Origin: Bacteroidales bacterium
GTDB lineage: Bacteria > Bacteroidota > Bacteroidia > Bacteroidales > Marinilabiliaceae
DNA length: 37,227 nt
Direction of reading: 5' to 3'
NCBI GenBank assembly: GCA_003249255.1
Contig: QKJP01000027.1
Span: 1-37,227, forward strand
Both the position numbers and the translations under genes were made by a program. Positions 7,901 to 14,236 of the stretch are shown piece after piece. A model generated the notes under the pieces. It was given only the letters and a program-made list of their open reading frames with translations, did not search any database and was not told the origin of the DNA. The stretch's first letter is position 1, and each line of letters begins with the position of its first letter.

Positions 7901-8412
7901 AAGCAATCTGCCAGCTCAATATCGTCATACGAAATAGGAGGGGCATCTTCGCCCAGCGCTAATTTATAACCAACCACAGCCGAACTCATGCACAAACGAG
8001 AATTCGTATCTATATTATTGGTGCCAATGTAACCTTTGGCCAGTTTATTTACCAAGTAGTATTCTTCGGTTAAGCACTGACCCGATACGTAGAATCCGAA
8101 AGCATCCGGACCGTACTTGTCAACAATGGTTTTTACCGTAGCGGCCGTACGTTTTATCGCGTCGCTCCACGATACACGCACACGTGGTAAATGCTTGGCT
8201 AAACGCATCTCGGGGTAGAGAAGTCGATCTGTGTAATCTTGCGCCACATGATGCAGGTTCATCCCCTTCGAACAAAGCATACCTTTATTCACCGGGTACA
8301 ATTCATTTCCCTTTAAATCTAACCGCCCCTTATGATCTTTGGTAATGCTGATTCCGCATCCCACGCCACAGTACGAGCAAGTTGTGTTGTATGTTTTGTT
8401 CAAATTTTTCAA
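4900..8412 (-). CDS. nasA: Assimilatory nitrate reductase fused to FAD/NAD(P)H reductase and BFD [2Fe-2S] domains
   Basis: An 1170-residue fusion. Residues 1-690 are a molybdopterin oxidoreductase: a [4Fe-4S] site at C12, C15, C19 and C47, a bis-MGD fold, and a dinucleotide-binding domain (about 575-690, starting near LPLILTTGRVRDQWHTMT). Residues 705-1100 are an FAD/NAD(P)H oxidoreductase like the NirB N terminus (VIVGAGAGACKFIED, then VLVVGGGLLGLEIASSLLE). Residues 1117-1154 form a BFD-type [2Fe-2S] site (CSC ... CGSC). In other bacteria the electron-input part is a separate subunit (NasB/NasC type), so this cytoplasmic enzyme can in principle take electrons straight from NAD(P)H. No in-frame ATG exists between the upstream stop and the Fe-S motif. 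TTG at 8410-8412 is the most likely start, with TTG at 8401-8403 as the alternative. Confidence 0.93.
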   Translation of the reverse strand: MKNLNKTYNTTCSYCGVGCGISITKDHKGRLDLKGNELYPVNKGMLCSKGMNLHHVAQDYTDRLLYPEMRLAKHLPRVRVSWSDAIKRTAATVKTIVDKYGPDAFGFYVSGQCLTEEYYLVNKLAKGYIGTNNIDTNSRLCMSSAVVGYKLALGEDAPPISYDDIELADCFFITGANPAWCHPILFRRLEAHKTAHPEIKIIVADPRKTQTCSVADLHLQLNPGTDAALNNAIAKCLIDGGYTDIDFISRYTNGFDELVAHLNSFSLQEAVETCGVPLKDIQLAAKYIGESKGFISMWAMGLNQSVVGVDKNLSLINLSLITGKIGKPGSGPFSLTGQPNAMGGREVGGMSNLLPAHRDLANPAHRKEIADFWGVESLPDKPGYTATEMFKAVLDDKVKVLWIICTNPLVSLPNSNMVEKALKKAKLVIVQDISNNSITADYADVILPAAGWLEKDGTMTNSDRRISYLPKVLEAPGEALPDTQILLDFARAMNFKGFDFKNTEAIFNEHKALTRGTNIDITGLSYEYLRKEGSAQWPFPEGKTNGMARLFTDNKFYTADTKAKLFAVTGENKSEPTSGELPLILTTGRVRDQWHTMTKTGKVSKLKQHISNAFVEIHPDDAKIRGIEDGMLVDVLSKKGRTKVTANITTDIKKGVVFMPMHWGKIVNRDVVRANNLTTDLIDSRSKEPDFKFTAVEVKKYQKEKEKIVIVGAGAGACKFIEDYRALNLSDEMVVFSKEENPFYNRILLPEYYTGQKGWDHLVRMDSNAMKAFNIKVHTGNPIVKINRDEKTVIDSKGIIHAYDKLVLGTGSRPNVPTGIEVDYQGIFSIRSREDADRLKNYMNNKQSVLVVGGGLLGLEIASSLLEAGKEVCIAHRNARLMDKQLDKLSSGMLADMISEKGIRLFLNDEIGTVDKKEVSGKSSYKIIFKSGQSILTDAIIYAIGTVPNIELAKESNLETKRGVVVDGRLQTSDANIYAIGEIAEYNGNLYGITLGAEQQASVAAAAIFGDESKVYNGTVGMNILKFPGVELCSIGLSQRPNKEEFEEILFIDESVRYYKKCIIHKDRLVGAVLMGDKSEFNEFKDLIENGTELSEKRLTLLRSGAPVKAAKGRLVCSCNNVGEGNLLEAINNGQTDFQGLCLATGAGTGCGSCKPEVKAILEKSVRVDA

Positions 8413-8423
8413 GTTGTTAATAT

Positions 8424-8473
8424 TTAGCTGCTAGCCGCTAGTCCTGATAGTAATCGGGAAGATTCTAGCTGTT
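8424..8473. repeat. AGCTAG-type interspersed repeat, copy 8
   Basis: TTAGCTGCTAGCCGCTAGTC, an insert around GATAGTAATCGGGAAG, then ATTCTAGCTG. It lies about 12 bases upstream of the TTG start of nasA and supplies the nearest in-frame stop codon upstream. Confidence 0.65.
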
Positions 8474-8530
8474 TTGTTGATTGATTTGAATTTTGCAGGA
8501 TTAGCAAGGCGTTTTCAACTCTAAAGCCTC

Positions 8531-8561
8531 TGCTTCGGACTCCGAACCCCGTACTTTGTGC
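8531..8561. repeat. GTTCGAAGTCCGAAG-type repeat, copy 3 (diverged)
   Basis: TGCTTCGGACTCCGAACCCC then GTACTTTGTGC, next to the narK stop. On the minus strand it reads GGTTCGGAGTCCGAAG, matching the copies at 1434 and 1862. Confidence 0.6.
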
Positions 8562-8564
8562 TTT

Positions 8565-9905
8565 TTACGCTACTTTTAGCGAAACTTCCATTTCTTTCGA
8601 AGCCTCGGCTTCTGCTTCTTCTGTAAATCTTACCGCAAATGTGACTAAAGAGATAAGAGAAACGGCGATTCCCAAATACAAAAGAGCATCGGTGTAACTC
8701 ACGTTTTCCATTTTTAGTAAGAAACCGGCCATTACTGCACCTGCATTACCACCTGCGCCTACAATACCACTAACAGCACCAACGGCCTTTTTGTTTACGA
8801 AAGGTACTACTGAGAAAGTCGCACCTTCCGACATTTGAACGAATAAACTAAAGACGATCATGCTGCTGATTGCCAACACAAGTGAAGTCATTTGGCTGAA
8901 TACGATTAATGCCAATCCTTCGATAAACAATACGGTGAATAAGAATAATACACGACCGCGCAAACCGAATTTTATACCGAATTTATCACCAAAGTAACCT
9001 CCTAAAGAGCGGGCAAATAGGTTCATCAATCCAAACAGTCCGGCAATTAATCCTGCTGTTTTAATGTCTAACGAGAAATTATCGGTATAATAAATGGCTG
9101 CAATGTTGTTAATAGTCAGCTCTATTCCAAAACAAGCTCCGTAGATTAAAAATAATCCCCATACACGATAGTCTTTCAGGGCAGCAGCAAAACTTCCTTT
9201 TGCTGATTTTGCTTTGATTTGATATTCGGGATTGTTCTTTTTTAAATCCACTAAATTCCCTTCCGGTGTGTCTGTAGTGAATTTATAATAAATAAAACCC
9301 ATAATTAGTAAAGCAATACCCGGTACCACCATGGCATATCTCCAAGCTTCAGTGTTAATGTAACCTAAGCCAATGAAAGCACTAAATATTAAAGGCATTA
9401 CCATTTGGGTAACTCCGCCACCCAGGTTACCCCAACCGGCAGTAGTTGCATTAGCAGTACCCACCACGTTAGGAGCAAACATGACCGAAGTGTGATACTG
9501 TGTAATTACGAAGGAAGCTCCAATTACCCCAATGGCTAAACGGAATAACAGGAACGATTCGTAACTGTTGCTTAAGCCGATTAGCATAACCGGGATTGAG
9601 CCTAATATTAATAAGGCCGCATAAGTAATTCTTGGTCCGATGCGGTCGCATAAATACCCGATTAGTAAGCGAGCAAAAATGGTGATGGCAACCGACGAAA
9701 TAATGATATTTCCAATTTGAGCCTTACTTAGCATTAATTCTTCTCTTATAACGCCCATAAGAGGTGCAACTCCAAACCAGCCGAAGAAGCATAAAAAGAA
9801 CGATAACCAGGTAATGTGAAATACGCGCATGTGTGGCGCTTTAAAGCTAAACAGGTTTATTTTGGTAGCTTTTCCTACTGTTGGATTTTTGGTAGATGTA
9901 CTCAT
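8565..9905 (-). CDS. narK: Nitrate/nitrite transporter, MFS family (NarK/NasA type)
   Basis: A 446-residue protein with about 12 membrane segments and the two signatures of nitrate/nitrite porters: GWGNLGGGVTQMVMP (157-171) and a later GAGGNAGAVMAG near residue 395. Arginines in the second and eighth helices (FARLLIG near 79; NLFARSLGG) fit the nitrate-binding pair of the family. A loop after TM6 has basic and acidic residues. It brings nitrate, and possibly nitrite, across the inner membrane for the reductase encoded downstream. It is the first gene of the minus-strand cluster, and the 577-base spacer upstream is the natural place for the cluster's control region. The ATG at 9903-9905 is the only good start ahead of the first helix. 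Confidence 0.95.
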   Translation of the reverse strand: MSTSTKNPTVGKATKINLFSFKAPHMRVFHITWLSFFLCFFGWFGVAPLMGVIREELMLSKAQIGNIIISSVAITIFARLLIGYLCDRIGPRITYAALLILGSIPVMLIGLSNSYESFLLFRLAIGVIGASFVITQYHTSVMFAPNVVGTANATTAGWGNLGGGVTQMVMPLIFSAFIGLGYINTEAWRYAMVVPGIALLIMGFIYYKFTTDTPEGNLVDLKKNNPEYQIKAKSAKGSFAAALKDYRVWGLFLIYGACFGIELTINNIAAIYYTDNFSLDIKTAGLIAGLFGLMNLFARSLGGYFGDKFGIKFGLRGRVLFLFTVLFIEGLALIVFSQMTSLVLAISSMIVFSLFVQMSEGATFSVVPFVNKKAVGAVSGIVGAGGNAGAVMAGFLLKMENVSYTDALLYLGIAVSLISLVTFAVRFTEEAEAEASKEMEVSLKVA

Positions 9906-9937
9906 ATCTGAAAATTTTTAGTGATCAAAATTTAATT

Positions 9938-9953
9938 AGGTAATAAAATACCT
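9938..9953 (-). promoter_or_regulatory. Inverted repeat in the narK leader (possible operator)
   Basis: AGGTA-N6-TACCT, a 16-base imperfect palindrome about 33 bases upstream of the narK ATG and downstream of the candidate promoter box. It could bind a dimeric repressor. No known consensus is matched with confidence. Confidence 0.3.
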
Positions 9954-9958
9954 CATTG

Positions 9959-9966
9959 CAAAAATA
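9959..9966 (-). promoter_or_regulatory. Candidate Bacteroidota -7 box for narK
   Basis: On the minus strand this reads TATTTTTG, matching the TAnnTTTG -7 element used by the primary sigma factor of Bacteroidota. It lies 53 bases upstream of the narK ATG. No clear TTTG -33 element is seen at the usual distance, so support is weak. Confidence 0.3.
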
Positions 9967-10482
9967 GATATTTTTTTCATCCACCCACTAAAAAATGCAA
10001 GTTATTTACTTAGAAATTGTAAAAAATATATTTTGCCCCTGATAAAAAACATGGGTAAATATGTAAAAAGTCAGTAAATGGAATTTTGTGTTGGGTTTTG
10101 AGGGGGTGTTAAGAGATAAAATATGTATTTTGAATCGGGGAGGGTAATTTTTTTGAGCTTTTTACAGAATTTTTCCAATAAAACACTTGGGTGTCTTTTA
10201 TTTTTGGTTGATGCTTATTCGATAGATGCCTTTAATGTGCTAAAGTGCAAATCAACTAAAGTGCAAATTATGAACATAGCTCTTGTGCAATACATGGTTG
10301 TGTTTTAAAGCTCAAAATCGGAGGGACTAATAAAATATATGAAATGGAAGTAGTGATTTTACTTTGTATTATTCTTATTGTGAGTGCATTGTGAAGTTTG
10401 TCCTCTTTTTTTAAAAAAAGTACTGTTAACCTTTATGCGTTAGGTCTGTAATTCTACTAAACTAAACCAAATACATATAATA

Positions 10483-10746
10483 ATGACAAGAGCTGAAGAT
10501 ATGTTAGTAGATAGAAGATTATTAATGGTGGCTCCTAATCCTTGTACAGAATATGTTCATGTAAAAGCCGAAGAGTTAGTTCGTAATGTAGTAATTTGTG
10601 ACAAAACAGGTGCAATCATTAAAGTTGAGACTGTTAATGAAAAATCTAAGTTCATAGATATTGGATATCTTACTCCAGGATCATACATCTTAAAAATTCA
10701 AAATTACGATGGAGAGTGGTCTTCTCAAAAAATTACAAAATTATAA
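10483..10746 (+). CDS. Small free-standing T9SS type A sorting-domain-like protein
   Basis: An 87-residue product whose residues 16-87 resemble the type IX secretion C-terminal sorting domain: VAPNPCTEYVHV at the front, an IDIGYLTPGSYILKI core, and a final QKITKL with the lysine-rich end of the domain. Normally this domain is the last 70-80 residues of a large exported protein with a signal peptide. Here nothing precedes it but about 15 charged residues (MTRAEDMLVDRRLLM), so no Sec signal is visible. A strong terminator follows, so it looks like its own transcription unit. It could be a gene remnant, or a small protein that uses the fold inside the cell. The ATG at 10483 is the only start near the domain. 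Confidence 0.7.
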   Translation: MTRAEDMLVDRRLLMVAPNPCTEYVHVKAEELVRNVVICDKTGAIIKVETVNEKSKFIDIGYLTPGSYILKIQNYDGEWSSQKITKL

Positions 10747-10818
10747 AGACCGTCACTCGTTATTCAGTTTCAATGCCGGAAATGATTATCAGAGAAAATC
10801 GTCAGATTCCCATATTTA

Positions 10819-10844
10819 AGCCCTGCAAATCTGCAGGGCTTTTT
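10819..10844 (+). terminator. Rho-independent terminator after the small T9SS-domain gene
   Basis: A perfect 9-bp stem, AGCCCTGCA (10819-10827) with TGCAGGGCT (10832-10840), a four-base loop, then TTTT. It is 72 bases after the stop codon. Confidence 0.85.
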
Positions 10845-10959
10845 AATTACTAATATTTAGCGTGAAACAATCTGTCGAAAAGTGTTACTTAGTACAATTG
10901 GCATAGTGCACATCAGCACATTAAAAAATTCAATACTCTCACATTTCATACACATTTAC

Positions 10960-10967
10960 TATCTTCG
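10960..10967 (+). promoter_or_regulatory. Candidate -7 box for the Cache/DUF294 gene
   Basis: TATCTTCG resembles the Bacteroidota TAnnTTTG element with one change and lies 26 bases upstream of the ATG at 10994, after the terminator of the previous gene. There is no firm -33 element. Confidence 0.3.
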
Positions 10968-10993
10968 AAGGAGATTTTAATTTCCTTTTTACA

Positions 10994-13444
10994 ATGAACC
11001 AAAAAAATAAGTTTTTTTACAGTATTGTAGCTCCTACTTTGTTGGCTATCACCATGTTTATAATTTCCTTTTACGCCATTATTATTCCCATTTTTGAGAA
11101 GGGTATGATGGATCGCAAAAAAGAAATGATCAAAGAGTTAACCAATACAGCCCAAAGTGTTTTAAAAGAGTATTACGATGCCTATAAGGCGGATAGCTTA
11201 CAGCTGGAAGAAGTTCAGCTAAAAGCAGCCCAGGAGATAGGTCGTATGCGTTATGGCAAAGAGCAAAAGGATTATTTTTGGATCATTTCATCCGAACCGG
11301 AAATGGTCATGCATCCTTATCGCAAAGATTTGATTGGAAAAAATCTTTCAAATTATACCGATAATCATGAAAATAAAATGTTTGTTGATGCTACACATTT
11401 AGTTAGTAAAGAAGGAGAAGGCATCATTAAATATTATTGGCAATGGAAAGATGATCCAAACAGGGTAGAAGAAAAACTATCCTATGTAAAAGGTTTTAAA
11501 GAATGGAATTGGATCATAGGAACAGGGATATACCTTGAAGATGTAAAAGCCGAAATTAAAGAATTAAAGCGGCAACTTTTTAAGATCTCCTTCTTTATCA
11601 TTTTGGTGATCTTTTTAATTCTGTTTTACGTTTTAAAACAATCAAAAATTATAGAAGAGAAACGAAAGAAAGCAGAACATCAATTAAGGTTGTCCATTCA
11701 AAAATATAAAAGTCTGGTTGATGCTTCTACAGAAGGTACACTTATGGTTGTTAACCGTAAGGTGGTGTTTGCTAATGTAAAATTTTTCGGGTTATTACAA
11801 AACGAAGACGAATCAATTATTGATACTGATTTTTCAAAATTGTTTGAGCTTAATTGGGATGATATGCTTGCTCGCATTGATAATCCTCAAAAGACTTATG
11901 CTTTTGAAACCAAACTGATCAACGGAAAGTACGGGATGGAAAACGTTGTAATTTCAGTCACACAGTTAACTCAAGCCGGGCAAACTGGATATATTGTGGT
12001 TGTAAAGTATGTCACCGAGCAAAATCGCTTACGAATGGATGCCCGTAAAATGTCTGATGATGTACAACTCACGCTTCAGTTGATGAATCAACCGGTAAAG
12101 AACCTGGTTCAGCCCAATATTAGTTGTGGCTTACGAGAAAGCATTCAAAACGCAGCCAAGAAAATGACTGATACCAATGCTTCCTTACTTTGTGTGAAAG
12201 ACGATGCCGGGATCATTGGAGTGGTTACAGATCGTGATTTGCGCAAGCGTGTATTAGCATTTAATGAGAATGGTAATAATCCAATTTCTGCTGTAATGAC
12301 TGCGCCTGTAAAAGTTATTAACGAAAATGCCTTGTTGTATGAAGCAGTGCTGATGTGCCAGCAAGAGCAAGTGTCACACCTTCTGGTAGAAAATAATAAT
12401 GGTCATATAAAGGGAAACATCAGTTACCATCAGTGTTTAGAAATGCAAAAAAATTCATTAACACAACTGGTTCAAGAAATTCAACAATGTTCCCAAATTA
12501 ATCAATTGAAATCTATTTATAATAAGGTTCCGATTCTTATTCAAGCGGTGTTTACCAGTACCGATAATATCAATAGTGTATCTCGTATCATTACCTCTAT
12601 TGCAGATGCCATTAACATCCGCATCATAGAACTGGCCATTAAAGAAGTGGGTGAACCTCCTTGTGAGTTTGCCTTTATGGCCATGGGTAGTGAGGGAAGA
12701 GGTGAACAAACCCTAAAGACCGATCAGGATAATGCCATTATTTTTGAAGATGAAAGTGAAGGGAGTAAAGGTTATTTCTTACGTTTTTCTGAAATTGTTA
12801 ATGAAAACCTGCATGCCGTTGGCTATTCCCGATGCAAAGGCGATTTAATGGCCGGCAATCCGGAATGGTGTAATGATTTAGAAGTATGGAAAAAACTGTT
12901 TTCCAATTGGATTCATAATCCTGAGATGTCAAACGTTTTGGATAGCTCTATTTTCTTTGATTTAAGATTGATTTATGGTAGTCATCAATTAGTTCACAAG
13001 TTATTGGATCATGTATTTGAAGAACTTGAAGACAATTCTGTTTTCTTTAAACAGTTAGCAAAGTCTGTTACGCGCCAAAAACCTTCAATCGATAAGAAAC
13101 AAGTTGATATCAAGCGCTTTTTGTTGCCAATAATTGGTTATTTAAGAGTTCGATCTTTAGCTCATGGAATTCGTCAGACAAACAGCCTTTTGCGCTTAGA
13201 TCAATTAGTTGGTCGTGATTTGATCCCGGAAATGAAAGCCGAAGAGGTTGAAAAAATATATAAGTTCCTAATGCATTTGCGTTTAAAATGGCAGGTAAGC
13301 TTAATTTTGGATAATGATCATCCGGATAATACGATTCTTACTAAAAACCTAACTGAGATAGAACTGGCAACATTGAAAAAAATTATCAGTGAGATCGCGA
13401 AATTGCAGGATGAGTTGCAATCGACTTTTAAATTGGTTGAGTAA
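10994..13444 (+). CDS. Membrane sensor: sCache, PAS, CBS pair and DUF294 (GlnD-like) nucleotidyltransferase
   Basis: An 816-residue protein. TM1 (about 7-33) and TM2 (196-214) flank a periplasmic small-molecule sCache_2 domain with YFWI, MVMHPYRKDLIGKNLS and the ending WNWIIGTGIYLEDV (to about 182). A PAS-like domain follows (237-350), then a CBS pair (367-483, including GVVTDRDLRKR), then a nucleotidyltransferase with GSEGRGEQ starting at residue 565 and the metal pair in KTDQDNAI about ten residues on. A DUF294_C-type helical region ends it. Soluble CBS-DUF294 proteins are common; fusion to a Cache receptor suggests an extracellular ligand controls a nucleotidyl-transfer step. By analogy with GlnD a nitrogen link is attractive beside the nitrate genes, but the ligand and target are unknown. 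Confidence 0.85.
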   Translation: MNQKNKFFYSIVAPTLLAITMFIISFYAIIIPIFEKGMMDRKKEMIKELTNTAQSVLKEYYDAYKADSLQLEEVQLKAAQEIGRMRYGKEQKDYFWIISSEPEMVMHPYRKDLIGKNLSNYTDNHENKMFVDATHLVSKEGEGIIKYYWQWKDDPNRVEEKLSYVKGFKEWNWIIGTGIYLEDVKAEIKELKRQLFKISFFIILVIFLILFYVLKQSKIIEEKRKKAEHQLRLSIQKYKSLVDASTEGTLMVVNRKVVFANVKFFGLLQNEDESIIDTDFSKLFELNWDDMLARIDNPQKTYAFETKLINGKYGMENVVISVTQLTQAGQTGYIVVVKYVTEQNRLRMDARKMSDDVQLTLQLMNQPVKNLVQPNISCGLRESIQNAAKKMTDTNASLLCVKDDAGIIGVVTDRDLRKRVLAFNENGNNPISAVMTAPVKVINENALLYEAVLMCQQEQVSHLLVENNNGHIKGNISYHQCLEMQKNSLTQLVQEIQQCSQINQLKSIYNKVPILIQAVFTSTDNINSVSRIITSIADAINIRIIELAIKEVGEPPCEFAFMAMGSEGRGEQTLKTDQDNAIIFEDESEGSKGYFLRFSEIVNENLHAVGYSRCKGDLMAGNPEWCNDLEVWKKLFSNWIHNPEMSNVLDSSIFFDLRLIYGSHQLVHKLLDHVFEELEDNSVFFKQLAKSVTRQKPSIDKKQVDIKRFLLPIIGYLRVRSLAHGIRQTNSLLRLDQLVGRDLIPEMKAEEVEKIYKFLMHLRLKWQVSLILDNDHPDNTILTKNLTEIELATLKKIISEIAKLQDELQSTFKLVE

Positions 13445-13507
13445 CCTTGTGATAATTGGATGTGTCGTTTTTTTATGAATGAAATGAATAGTTAACCATA
13501 CCTCTTG

Positions 13508-13562
13508 AAAAATGGTAGTATTAAAACGCCTATTTAGTTGAAACGAATCGTACCATTTTTTT
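13508..13562 (+). terminator. Possible terminator of the Cache/DUF294 gene
   Basis: AAAAATGGTA (13508-13517) pairs with TACCATTTTT (13551-13560), followed by two more T. The 33-base loop is long, so this is weaker than a classic terminator. Confidence 0.45.
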
Positions 13563-13805
13563 ACAAGAATTGCTTCTTTTATTGTAACAAGTGTTTTGCT
13601 TGATGTGAAGCATTGCTTTAAGAGTCCATATTTTTACCAAGTAAACAAGGATATCTTGTGGCAATTATTTTACACAGTTAAAACTAAATTTTGGTCTTTT
13701 TGTGGTTTGACTTCAAAATATAGATTTTACCACCTTTAAAAGTCTATTGGCGTAGTTAATCGTGTCATCTATAAATTAATTTATCCTAAGCATTTAGTTT
13801 TACAA

Positions 13806-13843
13806 GGTTTAGGTCTAAATTGATAAGTAGAAAAACCTAAACC
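13806..13843 (+). promoter_or_regulatory. Perfect inverted repeat ending at the start codon
   Basis: GGTTTAGGT (13806-13814) and ACCTAAACC (13835-13843) form a perfect 9-bp repeat with a 20-base loop, and the right arm touches the ATG at 13844. In the mRNA this would bury the ribosome-binding region. In DNA it could be an operator. Confidence 0.55.
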
Positions 13844-14236
13844 ATGATTTTATCTAAATTTATTATCATATCAGAAGATGATGTATTCACAGCATTAATA
13901 CATCGTTTTATAGTTAATAAATTTGAGCAAGCACAAGTTAAGAAACTAGTCAACTACCAAGCCTTAAGGCAACATCATTTTGAGAAGGTTCACTATGTCA
14001 TTATTTTGGATAGTCCCTTAACAGGTACAGCAGAGTACGAAATTATCGCTTACATACGCTTGAAACAAGAGGTCTTTGCGCCCATTATATTTTTTAGTAA
14101 TAAGGAGGACGACAGAGAACCTGCAATTCATAAAGGTGCCAATTTCTTTTTCAAGAAGCCATTTGTACCCGATGAAGTGACAGACCAAATTAGTATCATT
14201 TTATCCAGCATATATGAGTCCTTTAAAAGTTTTTAG
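13844..14236 (+). CDS. Single-domain response regulator receiver
   Basis: A 130-residue protein that is only a CheY-like receiver. It has the acidic cluster E11-D12-D13, a likely phosphoacceptor D56 after the YVIIL strand, S85 in IIFFSN, and K105 before a proline in FKKPF. All key positions are occupied, although the sequence is divergent from well-known receivers. No output domain follows. It is the first gene of the plus-strand polysaccharide cluster and overlaps the next gene by 23 bases, which suggests co-translation. The inferred role is a phosphorylation-dependent switch that acts by protein contact on the export or synthesis proteins. A plausible phosphate source is the hybrid kinase at 23114-26959. 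An inverted repeat abuts its start. Confidence 0.8.
   Translation: MILSKFIIISEDDVFTALIHRFIVNKFEQAQVKKLVNYQALRQHHFEKVHYVIILDSPLTGTAEYEIIAYIRLKQEVFAPIIFFSNKEDDREPAIHKGANFFFKKPFVPDEVTDQISIILSSIYESFKSF

Larger units (their letters stand above)
9906..10482. other. 577-base spacer, probable control region of the nitrate cluster
   Basis: No gene is convincing here. A 61-codon open frame at 10123-10308 has no family resemblance. Notable parts are a possible minus-strand promoter box (9959-9966), a short inverted repeat (9938-9953) and a 13-base direct repeat, CTAAAGTGCAAAT, at 10240-10252 and 10256-10268. The rest is AT-rich. Confidence 0.5.
13445..13843. other. 399-base spacer between the sensor gene and the polysaccharide cluster
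   Basis: AT-rich with no credible gene. It holds a possible terminator for the upstream gene (13508-13560) and a 9-bp inverted repeat that ends at the start codon of the next gene (13806-13843). A promoter for the polysaccharide cluster is expected here but no clear consensus is seen. Confidence 0.5.

Noticed and set aside
631-8473. The AGCTAG repeats as a CRISPR array
   Set aside because: Copies are degenerate, irregularly spaced (tens to thousands of bases), lie between genes and have no uniform spacers or cas genes nearby.
10123-10308. 61-codon open frame upstream of the T9SS-domain gene
   Set aside because: Composition looks like translated AT-rich spacer, it spans a direct repeat, has no plausible ribosome-binding region and resembles no family.
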